Of a stretch of 64,000 nt of DNA, positions 1 through 11,645 are shown in pieces (the stretch's first letter is position 1; each line of letters begins with the position of its first letter). The notes under the pieces were generated by a model. The model was not told the DNA's origin, made no database searches, and saw only the letters and a list, made by a program, of their open reading frames with translations. The stretch is taken from positions 1 through 64,000 of the forward strand of contig MU130702.1 in assembly GCA_015039465.1 (NCBI GenBank), read 5' to 3'. Made by a program: the position numbers and the translations under genes. This DNA comes from Phlegmacium glaucopus (lineage: Eukaryota; Basidiomycota; Agaricomycetes; Agaricales; Cortinariaceae).

Positions 1-73
1 ACAGGGAGTCTCTTGACCTAAGGTCTGGTCCACTGCTCTCTGGTTGGTGTTTATATACAACAACAACAACGAT

Positions 74-762
74 TTATAACGCCAACGCTGCATTGTATTG
101 TACAATGTTCCCCCGGAACTCTTTTCCCTCGTGGGTGTCATCCACAAATAAGTTATAAAGTGGTGATGGCGGTACACGAAGTAAAGGTAGTTGAACTTTT
201 CCATGTGCACAACATGCCTCAAATTCAGGGCGATTCCTCCTTGAAGACGATACACGTTCATCATCCCAATGAAGAGCATCACAGAACAGACAGTGTACAT
301 TCATGATTCCCAAATCATTCATGGGTAATGTGTCAAGAACAGGTCGTCGTGCAATACAAAAAAGAGACATGGGCACTACTCCCAAAATAAGTCATCATTC
401 AAAAGATTAAAGATGAATCGAAGGAAAACCCACTTCTGACATCCTGGACATGTTCATTTTCATCCACATGAGCATTGACCTCCCTAGCATCATTTAATGC
501 AGGAATTGACGACGACGACGAACCCATAGTCTTCACAGATACCACAATTTCATTTTATTTCTCTTTTTCCAATCAGAAACACACATACCATCTCATCATT
601 TCCATTCTCTGTATCAATAGGAGGGGCCATAGCATGATCTAAGATACTGGAAGGCCCTGACCCATCATGAACGCTCCTCAGTTCACCACTCCTTGAATTT
701 TCGGACTTTTCTTTCGCATAACGTTCTGCTGTCTCACCTCTTTCACGACGTGATGACGTCAA
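74..762 (-). mobile_element. Helitron replicase/helicase N-terminal remnant
   Basis: Translated on the minus strand, 74-385 shows the conserved segment that precedes the helicase-like domain of fungal Helitron proteins: a CLFCDALHW zinc-ligand motif, a CC..GKV motif, an LP..PP..L stretch and an FR.NI..YNAALA ending. In intact elements the protein continues past YNAALAF; here a TAA follows AL directly, so the gene is broken or the frame is lost near the window edge. Upstream, 550-762 on the same strand encodes a charged stretch (RRERGETAERYA) like the N-terminus of these proteins. I could not resolve a clean join between the two parts (386-549), and no Rep motif or helicase domain is visible because the element runs off the left edge. 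The family call is from recognition of the motif pattern; non-functionality is inferred from the stop. Confidence 0.72.
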
Positions 763-1732
763 AGGTGCACCCTAAAACAGCGAATGACATGTCGTTTTTG
801 GGGTCGTCGACGCATACAAAGGAAAAAAAACCCACCGACACAATTTCGGGCAATGCCCAGGTCGTTCGCGAACGATACGAAGGGCTTCGGATACGCGCCG
901 ACCTTCTGATGGGCTCTTGAGACATCGTCGAGGGTCACAATGGAGGGTCGCGTCACATCCTGAACGGCGTGTGATCGTGACGGATGAAATTCGTCGTCAT
1001 GCCGAGACGTACAAATAAGTGGGGCCCCCCCAACAAAGGCTGATGGGCGACTGGCCGCAAAAACTCACATCGAGAGGCGGAAAGGACCGAAGGAAAGGGA
1101 ATTGATTTTTTAGAATCTACAGTACGTGAAAAAAAAACCCAATCGGCAAAACGAAAGGGACCACAAAACCCCCCGGAAAACGTGGGAAAACGCGAGCCGT
1201 CTAGCGTCTTTAGTAGTAGTGATGTAGTGCACAGACTATGTTTAGGGCTGGTCTGTTGAACTTAGAAGAAATAATGCTTGATAATTACTCAGTTATCTTG
1301 TCTAACTACCAGTATCCTAGTAATCCTACAACATTTCTAGATTGTTCTACATAGCATCTACAGGGACGCTACAGGGACCTATTGAAATACTATGTCATTC
1401 TACAGAACTGCAGATTTACTACAAACATCTGTGGTGCTACAGATTTGCTACATAATCTATGGCATTTTCCGGAGTTTGCTGATGTCTATGATGATGCCTC
1501 ATGCATGAGTCAGCCTTCAGGTAGACTGCAATGAATGAACGTACCAAGTGCTTGTCGCGAGATGTAATCGCCTGAGTGGCTCTCAAGATTTCATACTCCA
1601 TTTCTGGCGGTGTCAGTCTGAGTACAAGTTGTCAGGCGTGCATAGCGAATCAGATTGAAGGAGACAATTAATTATGTAATATTTTATGTAGGATTATCCC
1701 CTGTCCCTGACAATTTCGTATCTGGCGATTTG
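763..1732. other. Gene-poor spacer left of the 5'-nucleotidase gene
   Basis: No convincing gene was found on either strand. The stretch has A-rich runs near 821-829 and 1128-1137 and several copies of CTACAG between about 1110 and 1450. A short segment at about 1474-1509 resembles part of the neighbouring nucleotidase coding sequence (see findings). The right part must contain the promoter and 5' UTR of the gene starting at 1733. Confidence 0.6.
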
Positions 1733-4457
1733 ATGTTGACCTCCGAGTCCACTACCTTGTCTCTTTTACATTTCAATGATGTATACCGTGTTACCCCACA
1801 AAAGATATCCTCGCAACCACTGGAAACTATAGATGTAACCCAATTTACATCTCTTTTGCATGATCTTCGAGATCAGTGGACTCTTCGAGATGATGGGAAT
1901 AGAGATGGACTAGTTCTCTTTTCTGGAGATGTATTTTCTCCCTCCATCGAGAGCACCGTCACCCGAGGGAGCCATATGGTATTTTCTCTGTACATTTTTT
2001 TCCGATCATGATTAATGTAGATAGGTGCCAGTGATGAACTTGATTGGCGTGGATGTATCACTTACTGGTTGGTCCTGCATCGCAGATATCTGAGCGAGAT
2101 GACTGTCAATTTATTATTCTGATTATTGTAGGCAACCACGATTTTGATTTTGGTGTGTACAACCATAATCCCTTGATCATAACGCGCCGCGCGGATCAAC
2201 TTAAATGCGAATAAACCACCTCTCTAGGATATCCTCATCTCTCGCGTCTATTGCAGGATACCACTTTTGTGAGCCCCCATACACTGAAATATACACGACA
2301 TGGGGCTGCCAATGACGCGTTTGATAGCCTTGGGTTTTGAGCAATATTATCGATTCCACTACTTCCCGCATTCCGAAACACCTCAAAGAGTTCGAAGTTC
2401 TAGAGAGGAATGGCATTCGCATTGGAATAATTGGTCTAGTGGAACAGTATGTACTTTTTCCTATCTTTTCAGCCGAAGAATAATATCATGTCTTTTTTTT
2501 AAGAGAATGGATCACTACCGTTGCCTCATGGCCTCCGGAATTTGTTTACAAGCCTATGAAAGAAATTGGTTTAGAACTTTCCAAGCGGCTTCGTGATCCG
2601 GATGGTGGATATCGATGTGATTTCATTGTTGCCTTGACTCATTGCCGGTAGGTTCTATAATTCTGCGTAAATTATCCAAGTTTTAATGACATTGTTCTTT
2701 GTTACTAAGTTTGCCAAATGTATATTTCCAAAAATTTCTTATGCCTTTACATTCTCAACTGTTGGTCCATCAAGGACATTCTTCTGGCAAAAGAGCTACT
2801 CGCGCTCTCTCCATCCGGTCAGAAAGAAAATCCGATCGCCTCACAACATGGTGTCGACCTTATTCTAGGCGGCCATGACCATTTATATTTTGTTGGTCGG
2901 GGAGTCAGTTCATGGGATAATTTCAACGTTTCTGAAAAAGTCCTTGGTGCTAAACTTGATAACGGCGATGTTTTGGTCATCAAGAGCGGTTCTGATTTCC
3001 GTGATCTGAGTGCGATAAACATTGTACTGGAATCAACTCCGAAAGGTAGTGTCAGGAATACAATAGTCAAATCGATCACAGGTAGTTGCCAAATTTTATA
3101 TTTCTTCCAGGGCCTGAAAGACATGAATCAAAAGGCAAAAGGCATATCGTGCTACCAGGATCTAAATCCTCTCAGCCCATGTCATCTTTACTGAAGACTT
3201 TACTGTTATCGGTATCATCGACGCTCAAAGCGCCAGTCTGCACGACGACTACAATGATAGATGTTCGGTCTTATTTCATCCGTGTCACCGAGGTACCCGT
3301 CTTCACACCTGATTAGAATGCCCCATCGCTAACTGAATATTTATAGTCTCCTGTTGCAAACTTTGTTGCAGACATCATTAGATATGCCTATGATGACGCC
3401 TTATGCATGAAAGGTAGCGGAGGGTCTGATGGTGTTCTCCTGTGTGCTGGTACCTTTCGTGGGGACTCAACATATGGACCAGGCATATATTTCTGGCGTA
3501 TATCATTGTGTTGCCTGGCTGATTAATTACCATCCAGGACTTGTTACCATGGGCGATATTCTTGAAATCCTGCCATTTGAAGACGCTGTCGTAGTCCTGG
3601 AAATCGATGGGGAAACACTATGGGATGCGCTTGAAAGTTCCCTTAAATTGTGGCCTGCACAAGAAGGGTAAGACGACTGGGGCCATGCGCAAGTCCATAC
3701 AGTCGTCCTAACTGATATGATCCAGGCGTTTTCCCGCTATTTCTGGATTCCGTGTGACATGGGACTCTCGCAAAGAGCCTGGCAGCCGTGTCCTTGGTGT
3801 CTGGCTCTTGACACCTAATTTTTTCGGCAACAAACAGGCTTCACTGCAAGTCGATGAGGAACCGATCGAGAGAGTCACTGGCGGTAGGAAGTACAAAATT
3901 GTAACCAGGGAATACTTGGCCCAAGGTCATGACGGCTTTTCTATGTTCACCAAGGGGAAATTGCTCATTGATCATGATTGTGGCGCTATCATGAGCAGTA
4001 TTGTCAGAAAATATCTGCTAGGTAGGGTCAATTTTACCCTTATTTGAAATGGTTTCTGAACGCAGCCACAGGTTCTCAGTTTGTCAACAAACTCATTCGG
4101 CTGAAAGACCAGCGTGATACATCCATAGTTCATCAAGAGAGGACGAGGGTTGCCGTAGACCTACAAAAGCAGGAGCTAGGGGAGGTGTTGAAGCCCACAA
4201 CAACTACAGCTGCTCGCCAATGGAAACGTACATTGTCACTGGTTCGTCAAGCCAGGCCTGCACTGCACTACCGACATAATATTGCGATCTCTACAAGCGA
4301 GAACATGACTGCTGTCGATGTATTTGATGGCCATAATACCCGTAAAGGTCGTTCATGCAACAAGGCTTCTGCCGAAGTAAACCCTGATTTGCTCGTGGTC
4401 TCTCCTGCAATTGATGGACGTTTGAAAGATGAGGGCCAGGAAAGTAGTGGCGAATGA
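1733..4457 (+). CDS. 5'-nucleotidase family metallophosphatase
   Basis: Hydrolyses phosphate esters of nucleotides or related compounds with a two-metal centre (UshA/5'-nucleotidase family). The metal-binding motifs of the family appear in order across exons: LLHFNDVYRV, FSGDVFSPS, GNHDFDFG, ALTHCR and GGHDHLYF. The C-terminal nucleotide-binding domain follows (GDILEILPFEDAVVVLEIDG region, then a segment ending near QGHDGFSMF). It is split by many short introns: the first runs 1979-2024, and the second starts at 2068 just before the GNHD exon. A further intron must be removed around 2271-2329 to join DTTF to PWVLSNII. The ATG at 1733 is chosen because it directly precedes the conserved start; an in-frame ATG at 1655 is less likely. 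No clear signal peptide is visible, so a cytosolic enzyme is inferred. It converges on the gene ending at 4575. Substrate cannot be told from sequence. Confidence 0.9.
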
Positions 4458-4574
4458 ATGAATTTATCATCATGTACAGCGGATTACAGTCAGATTATAT
4501 GATAGTGTACTTTTGATCGTTACAAAAATGATATACAGTTGGAACGTTTGACTAGTTATACATACTTAATGTAG

Positions 4575-5211
4575 TCACGAAGTTGGTTCAGGGAGGGCAA
4601 TCACCTCCACCTGAGGTGAGTCACCCGTTATTGTCCTGCCATAATGGGTCAGTAGGCCAATGCCGCTTCCTAGACCAGCTCCGCCCAGTATCACTGGAAA
4701 CAATGAGTAAAATCATTGGGACAGTTAATGTCGATGCCTACGATTGACAATGCTAGCGCGTTTCCATAAAATAGCAGGAATAAGGACGGCCCCAAGGATA
4801 CCTCCAATCGTTGAATGATCGTTTCTTCTCAAGACATTGGACTGAACGCCATCATTTAAAATAGGGTGGGGGAAGTATAACGATAACTCACATCATATAC
4901 CACTTTCAGCCGCTTCATTCTAACCGACTCCTGGTTCAAATTCGCATATCGAAGATACCCGACTCCGCCTGACGCAATAGCCCCTGCAAGTATTGCCCAA
5001 ATTTAGAGAAGAAAGTATATAATATACATGCAGATTTACCGCCTAATCCACCTACCCATGTCGCGCGCAGAACCCGGTTGGTGGAGAGAGCAGCTTGACC
5101 ACGTCTTGCAAGAACGTACGCAATGTATACTGGCGGGACAAGGAGGGAGGACCATTGGTAGCCAGTGGTCATAGCCTGTCGAACCAGATACTCCGTGTCT
5201 GGGTGAATCAT
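4575..5211 (-). CDS. Small conserved membrane protein, unknown function
   Basis: A small protein of about 150 residues from four or so exons. It begins MIHPDTEYLVRQAMTTGYQW, has a hydrophobic segment (SSLLVPPVYIAYVLARRG), a glycine-rich segment (WVGGLGGAIASGGVGYLRY), then a second hydrophobic part (GGILGAVLIPAILWKR), and ends with VILGGAGLGSGIGLLTHYG and a short acidic tail. The glycine-rich helices resemble those of small mitochondrial inner-membrane proteins, but I do not recognise the family. The ATG at 5211 is preferred over one at 5274 because the preceding peptide is poorly structured. Gene 1 ends 117 bp away in convergent orientation; the next gene lies in tandem downstream of its promoter. 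Confidence 0.72.
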
Positions 5212-5339
5212 TATTGTAAATGAGTGAGTTCTGCGCGGCAAAGCCCGAGACCTTATAACAGCAATATGTATCACAAAGCGAGTGCGTTACAACAACGTAT
5301 TAGGAACGTGAAATTAAATTATTAGATGGGTAAAGGATT

Positions 5340-7132
5340 TCAATCAACATTCGGCCAAATTGCCTCCTCCTTCCATTTATCAACTACCTCCTTGATATTT
5401 TCGTGGTTGAGTTCGGGCTTCAATAACTTGTAACCAGTAATTTGTTTGATTTTTGAATTGTCGAGACTGACGACATGTTTTTCAAGAGTAAATTTGTCCA
5501 TATAAGCCGTCAATGGAGTATTATGGATGGGAGGATTGGACTTCTCGAGCATCTCCGTCCATGCGCCCACATGATGTTCGTTTATGTCTTCTATATCATC
5601 CATGATCTACAAAAAATTCGGTTTCCGCATTAGTGATGCGACTACATGAAAGGATACGGACCTTGAACATCGTGGTCTCTACCAAAGAGAAAAACTCTAA
5701 AGTGGTCCCAAAGTAAGAAGAGATGATCTGGCCAGTGCTGAGCAGAGTACTCTGAGAGTCATCCACCTGTACAACAATGTCAGCGAATAAAATATATCAA
5801 GAGAGACATGTAATACCAAGTTAAATAGAGGTGCGATAGGCTTGGCATCAGGAGGTAGCATTCCATCGACTTCCTTGACTTTGCTTTTATCATTATGGAA
5901 GATAATGGCTTGTCCAGCGATCTGGTTTGCCGTCTTGCGTCCTTCAGAAGCCATCCATTTGGCAGATGCCCAAGCAGCGCCCGCAACATCCAACACATGA
6001 ACAGTGTTTGTAGCATTCTTACCTGGAGCCCACCTATGATAATAACATTAAAGGTCAGTTGCCCACAACGTCGAATGAGGGCTTACAAGTATTTCATGGG
6101 TTTATGCACATAACCATATACAGAAGCAACAGTTATTGCTGAGGCCACTACAGATAAAGGATTGAATGGTCGGAAACTACAAGGTGAATGGTTCATCATT
6201 TACCATTCCCAAAATTGGTATAAGGGCCATATACAAATCCAATCCTCAAGATAACGAGATTGAGTCTGGAGAACTTGTCAATAATAAAGAAATGTTTGAA
6301 GAGAGGACAAAGTGTTACTCTTCAATGGAAGCCAATGTTCGCAAGGTCTCATGCCACCATATGCCCAGAGTTCCACTCGGTTTAATATCTTCTTTTTCGT
6401 CATAAACACCTTTACTAGGCGTTTCGTAAAAGGGGTGTTGGATCCTGACATATGCCTTAACCTTGCGTTTGGCAGCCTCCAATCCTAGCAATCGCGCAAC
6501 ACTGAAGGTAGTGTTGATTTGTATCTGGAAAATGCCATGAGAAGAATATCTCGGCAATTGCAGAAGGCCAATACCATTTCTGTGCGATCATGTCGAACCT
6601 CTCCAGTAAAGTCAAAGACGTAGTCAAATTTGGAATGACCCGCCGGCGGCTCAAAAGTCGCTGGGATGTTAGCTGATGGGAAGGATGAATATGTTGCAAA
6701 AAATGGTTCAATTCCATCAACGCACATGGAACCGTGAGATTGACTTGACGATATTCGACCTCGGGCTTTTCAAGAACTTTGGGAAATTCAACACCGATGT
6801 AACTATAGTATGTTTGGGACGGCTCATCATTGAAAAAAAAAAACTCAAGCAACGGGAAAGAAAACGAAAGGACAAACGTAGTTGGCGGAAGGACGGAGTA
6901 TTTATCCACGATACGAAGGTACTGAAGATTGAAATGAATGGATGGATTATGGAGAACCGATAAAAACATACCGAAACTAGGTGTTCCCCTTCTAAGGGCA
7001 CAAGAAAAGCGGCCAATGCTCGTGAACATGTGTTCAATCCACCTATGCAACGGCAAAATAAGCTTGATATCTCAGGTACGAAGATATTTACCTACCAAAG
7101 ATCAGCACAGATGGTTTTGGGGCATCTGCCAT
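5340..7132 (-). CDS. NAD(P)-binding protein, extended SDR/epimerase-like
   Basis: The protein starts MADAPKPSVLIFGG and continues, after a short intron, with LNTCSRALAAFLVPLEG. This gives the glycine-rich nucleotide-binding turn of a Rossmann fold. Later exons carry FDYVFDFTGEVRHDRTEM, INTTFSVARLLGLEAAK, GTLGIWWHETLRTLASIEE and LVILRIGFVYGPY. That order is typical of extended short-chain dehydrogenase/epimerase proteins. The C-terminus (TGYKLLKPELNHENIKEV) is like that of Agaricomycete proteins usually labelled NAD(P)-binding or NAD-dependent epimerase. The usual YxxxK catalytic pair is not seen; the corresponding place reads WWHETLR, so catalysis may be altered. The substrate is unknown. The start at 7132 is fixed by the nucleotide-binding motif right behind it. 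Confidence 0.82.
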
Positions 7133-7275
7133 ATTCGTGTTGTAGATTGTTCAAGCTTCAGGTCCAGGACCAGTGCTCAGAAATAAAGTGTGAAACCAAG
7201 TGACTGCCCTTACAACTGACAAGTTCAACTCAGTTAAATGGTTTACATAAGCATGAGGTATATTAATAGTTCCTT

Positions 7276-8519
7276 TTATTGCTCTTTCAAGAAACGATAA
7301 ACAGATGAAAAATCTCTGCTAGCGAGCTCTGGTCGTTTTTCAATAGCCTTAGCATAAATCTCTTTCGCAGCTTCACCAAGTGGTAGAGGACTCTTCCGTT
7401 GCTGAGCAACATTGCTTGCTAAACCCATGTCCTGGTACGGTAACATTTAGACTCTAAAGGAACTCGCTCTCAGAAAAATGTGATTTACCTTGAGCATAAG
7501 ACTGGTGGCAAAGCCACCTACGTAATCCCTTTCACAAGGCGGTGATTTATCTACAAGAGCTGAGGGCACGGGGTTGTTGACAGAAGAGGCCCAACAAGCG
7601 CCGGTGCTGTTATTGATCACTGAGGCCAAAACGGAAGAATTCAAGCCTAGCTCTTGACCCAACAGCATAGCTTCTGCAACTACAATCTGTTGAACACCCA
7701 GAACCAACTGAAGATATTCTTTAATTTCTTCACTGTTAATTTAAGGACAGTTCGGCCACCCACGTTGTTACATATCTTAGCTGCAAGGCCAGATCCGGAT
7801 GGGCCACAGTAAATGATGCGCTCACCCATGAAGGACAGAATGGGTTGTGAGATCTGGAAAACCTCTTCCGTACCCCCGACCAGGAACGACAAAGTGCCAG
7901 CCTTGGCGCCAGTTACACCTGAACAAAAGATATTGCAGGTGCTTGGTATTCAACATCTTCACGAATTGCGTACCACCAGATACAGGAGCATCTACCATTT
8001 GAGCTCCTGCGTTGACAACACTTGAGGCAATTTCACGGGCTATATCGACGTCCAAGGTAGTTGAATCAATAAAGAGCGTCCGAGTCTCCAATGTCGAACT
8101 TGCATTTAGCTTCTGAAGCACTGGTATTATTTGGGAGTAGACGCTTTTCACTTGCGGGGATGAAGGAAGCATGGTAATAACGCAACTCGAATTGAGTGTT
8201 GCTCTAACAACAATTCGATTCAGTGCCATGCTAGGCGAGCATAACGGTTGATGGAATGATGAGCTCACTCCTCAGGGGTATCTGCGATGCTAAGTTGCGC
8301 ATTTGGATATTGTTTCATGAACTCTGCGCGAAAAGCACGCGAAGCATCTGGGACGACGTCACAGATAACAAAACGCCAGTCTTTCTCCTTTACGTGTTGC
8401 TTAGAGAAGAGGTTGTAGGCCATTTGGTATCCCATTCGTCCAAGACCGATGAAGCTTGTGGCGCGAGAACGAGAAAGTCCTCGATTAGTGGCCTGCAGGC
8501 ATCGAAAAGTGGACCGCAT
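7276..8519 (-). CDS. 3-hydroxyisobutyrate dehydrogenase family
   Basis: Oxidises 3-hydroxyisobutyrate to methylmalonate semialdehyde in valine breakdown, normally in mitochondria. The N-terminus is rich in Arg and Ser (MRSTFRCLQATNRGLSRSRA), consistent with a mitochondrial presequence. It is followed by FIGLGRMGYQMAYNL, the NAD-binding GxGxxG turn. Further family signatures are MVDAPVSGGT, LSFLVGGTEEVF and the catalytic-lysine segment GSGLAAKICNN, then the all-helical C-terminal domain (VVAEAMLLGQELGL) ending FLKEQ. The ATG at 8519 is chosen because it begins the presequence. The gene is tandem with and downstream of a gene-free 0.8 kb stretch. Related beta-hydroxyacid dehydrogenases share this fold, so the exact substrate is inferred. 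Confidence 0.92.
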
Positions 8520-9342
8520 GTTGTGGTATATCTCGACACACGGTGCAGACCAGAAAAAGGGATGGAACTCGTTATTGTAATAAGTGAGTACTATATGAGC
8601 TGAGAGCCTGAGCCCTCCGGAACATACTGTGCACATGTGACCAGTCAGGATATATTGGAGAATACTTTTCTGGTAGCCGAGCTATTTCTAACCATTTCTA
8701 TATAAGTTTTGTAAAACGGCGGCCAACTATGCCAAGTTAAATAAATAAGTCAAGCGAGTGTATTCTTAGACATATGCCATTACCGCCAGATCCTCCAAGT
8801 TTCCTTAGTGATAGCTCGAATATGGCCAGATGCAAGTACAGCATACACGACAGACTTGCCACATATGATTGCTTGAAGGCTCAACTTACTTCCAAGTCAT
8901 GAAGGCTGCATGGCTGCAATTTCCAAATGTTTGATTCTTCAGATCGAAGTATAGAGGTCCCTCGAAGTTAGACGTCGTTTCCGATCACGATAAAGACATG
9001 GAGACACGGACATGAATTCATCGGACTCTGAGAGAAATGTGGGTGAGATCCTGGGACCGGATGGAATTTGTGAACGGGACATCTGGCCATCCAATCCAAA
9101 AATTTCGACCGCATTACATGGATAAATACCACATCACTGTTGAGCCTGCCAACAGATAGCAGTGTATCGTTATTGACTCTAGCCCAGACTTTTCGCACTG
9201 CGGCAGCCATGCGTTGGCCAAAACCTGAGCTAAAACAGTTAATTCACTGCATCACGGGATCAGATGGATATACTAAATACCTCGACAGGTCGGGTTTGGC
9301 AGTATGTGGCCGCTTCGAGTAAATACCTTGCATCTTTAAGGA
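8520..9342. other. Spacer between two minus-strand genes
   Basis: No gene is supported. Short open frames at 8968-9210 (minus) and 9140-9322 (plus) have no recognisable motif and no plausible splice partners. The left part must hold the promoter of the hydroxyisobutyrate dehydrogenase gene, the right part the 3' end of the Bmt2 gene. Confidence 0.55.
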
Positions 9343-10314
9343 TCAAGAATCAAGAATAATCGCGAAATTGTTTCTGTGGCCCTGGCGAAGTACAACTTTC
9401 TTGTTGAATGTGTGCGCTGCTAATGTCGAGGCATTCTTCTTCTGATAAAGCCAATAAGCCATTTTCCCGCCCGTTCGCCACTTCTCCTGCAACTGTGTGA
9501 AGCCTATTGATTCCATGATTAATTGTAGCCGTTCAAATGTCAAATAGCGAGAATTGGCGACGCAGGGAAGTGGGAGCTATGACGAACATAAAATAAGGTA
9601 TTACGGCTTTAATGGACTTTTTAAAATCTCACCGCAAGGAAAAGGATCCCGTCAGGAACTAGCATCCTGTAGGCGAGCTGGAGCATGCGGCCTTTTTTTT
9701 TTTAGCAAGAAAGTTTAGCAAAGAATGGTGTCACTACTGTACCTCGATCCGTGGGTTCTGGAACAAAATTTACAACTAGACTGAGACTAATGGCATCCCA
9801 GGAACTCTCATGTTCCTGTAAATCCATATTCAGGAAATCTTGCTGGATGATACGTGGATGACGTGAATTCAGATCAATGGGTAGCCATTCTATCCAGGAC
9901 GAACAAGATCGATAATTATCGGGTTTAAGGGCTCCGACCTCGAGCAGGCTAGAAGGATAATAAGTAAAAGGTACCGTGGTGCGAGCCACCCTTAGACACT
10001 TACCGTATATTTTGGGGATTAGACTGGGTTCTTCGGATTCCTTTCATCCAATGTATGAAAACCTTCTCACTACCACCTCCACGATCACTCTGTTGTCCCA
10101 GGGAGGACATTTTCTGATAGCGCTCAATGCCTCCTAGTGATGATATCTGTTGGTCTATTTCTGCCAATGCATTTGTTTGCTTGGCCTGCTCCAGCTGACA
10201 CCGTCTCTTCAAAAGTAGATGATATTGTCGGATGGTGGCTCTGCATGATTGTACTGCTATTGAAGGTGTCGTCGTTTGAACTATGGGTTGCTTTCGTTTT
10301 CTCGTCCTTGGCAT
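9343..10314 (-). CDS. BMT2: 25S rRNA adenine-N(1) methyltransferase Bmt2-like
   Basis: Methylates an adenine of large-subunit rRNA in the nucleolus. The start, MPRTRKRKQP, is basic and nuclear-targeting in character. It is followed by the family segment IRQYHLLLKRRCQ...GGIERYQKMSSLGQ...RGGGSEKVFIHWM. The next exon carries the methyltransferase core: LLEVGALKPDNY (SAM-binding motif), WLPIDLNSRHPRIIQQDFL (acidic residue of motif II) and DAISLSLVVNFVPEP. The C-terminus has LTFERLQLIMESIGFTQL and ends FKKVVLRQG-type residues followed by NNFAIIL. Length and order fit the family. The ATG at 10314 sits before the conserved block; a longer frame back to 10386 adds sequence that looks non-coding. It is divergent from the gene at 10442. 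Confidence 0.9.
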
Positions 10315-10397
10315 AGCTGGGTCTCCTAAAAACCGAATGCACGGAATGTGACGTGACTGAGCGCCTGGGAACATTGCACCCTTCACCCAACCTTCCT

Positions 10398-10405
10398 TAT
10401 AAAAA
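10398..10405 (+). promoter_or_regulatory. TATA-box candidate
   Basis: The sequence TATAAAAA lies about 37-44 bp before the ATG at 10442, inside the 127 bp between two divergent start codons. Position and sequence suit a core promoter element for the plus-strand gene; use is inferred. Confidence 0.45.
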
Positions 10406-10441
10406 GGCAGTGATTATGTTTGGCACTTGTCAAGTTGAAGT

Positions 10442-11479
10442 ATGTTCAGAACGAGCAAGTACTTCATATATTCTTGCCTTCAAAATTCTTCTGACTTCTC
10501 ATTTATAGCTCTCCTCATCATCTTCCCATGTTTGACTGCGCTTTGCGTCAAATTTCTTTTTAATTACCCAGTCATATTAGCGCTATACGCACAATGTAGC
10601 CCTTCCGAATCCTCCAACCCCCAATACTTGTTGTCATATACGGGATTAGATCCCATCGATAACCAACTATGTGTTCTGGTTGGATTTTTCCAGACAATAA
10701 TGGCCTCATCTACCCCCGCCTCTTTCTTAACATACTTCTTAGGGACTGCGGGACCTTTAGTAGTCTTGCCTATCATCGAGGCCCATCGAACTGGCCAAAG
10801 CCGTCTTCTAGCTTTTCCTTTTATCTGGAGCCTGCTTTCGCAAACCCTTTCCATAGGCCTAATATCCACAATATACTGTTTTGCATTCCTTTTATTCGGC
10901 GGTGCTGCAAAAGGTCACAAAAGTAGCCTGCGATTAATTACCCAAGCTGATGCAGAGGCCATTGTCTTTGGAATTATTACTGGTGCAGTCATCCCCACAG
11001 TGAGCATGCTGGTCTTGAAAGACCCATACGTTACTGCCATATGGGTACTATACCCCGTCTACGTTTCCATCGCTCACTTCATCCATCTACAATTCAGACC
11101 AGCATCACGATACTCCCAACCAGGATTTAGAACAATTCAAGCGTTGTTCATTGGTTGCTTTATTATCTCATCCTCTGTCCACATCTCCATCGTCTGGCCC
11201 ATGATCAATGATCACGACACTCTCAGAGCATTCTTCCTACCCTCAGTCGCGGGCCTTGAATATTCTACCGATCTCACTCTTCAGATTTTCGATCTCTGGA
11301 AGTGGGATTTTATTTTCAGTTTCATCTCAGTGGCCATTGCCTCCCTGTGGTTTGCGTCCAACATGACGCAATTCGTAGCTATCATCGCATGGTATATTGG
11401 CGCGATTCCAACGGTCGGCTTCGGGGCCGCTATAACGGGTGTGGCAATTTGGCGCGGCAATATATTAGGGACGAGTTAA
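10442..11479 (+). CDS. Orphan multipass membrane protein
   Basis: A single-exon gene of 345 residues, which stands out in a window where nearly all genes have introns. Hydrophobic segments suggest about eight membrane helices. Visible features include an N-terminal helix (FIALLIIFPCLTALCVKFLF), a conserved-looking LLSYTGLDPIDNQLCVLV stretch, YFLGTAGPLVVLPIIEAHR, and a final hairpin ending WYIGAIPTVGFGAAITG. The topology resembles fungal seven- or eight-helix proteins found near terpenoid genes, but no terpene genes are here and I do not recognise a family. It shares a 127 bp divergent promoter region with the Bmt2 gene. The ATG at 10442 is the first in frame; a start a few residues later cannot be excluded. 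Confidence 0.82.
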   Translation: MFRTSKYFIYSCLQNSSDFSFIALLIIFPCLTALCVKFLFNYPVILALYAQCSPSESSNPQYLLSYTGLDPIDNQLCVLVGFFQTIMASSTPASFLTYFLGTAGPLVVLPIIEAHRTGQSRLLAFPFIWSLLSQTLSIGLISTIYCFAFLLFGGAAKGHKSSLRLITQADAEAIVFGIITGAVIPTVSMLVLKDPYVTAIWVLYPVYVSIAHFIHLQFRPASRYSQPGFRTIQALFIGCFIISSSVHISIVWPMINDHDTLRAFFLPSVAGLEYSTDLTLQIFDLWKWDFIFSFISVAIASLWFASNMTQFVAIIAWYIGAIPTVGFGAAITGVAIWRGNILGTS

Positions 11480-11645
11480 AAGGGACAAATCCATTTGCAC
11501 AGAATTTTCTAGTTCTCTTTGACTTACTAGGTTTAGCCATTTTAGATTATTTCTGTTCAATTTGTCATAAACACAATGTTTACGAGACTCGTACAGGAAT
11601 TCTACCTCTGTTCTGCCCGTATTGAATTGCGCGGAGTCGAAATTG

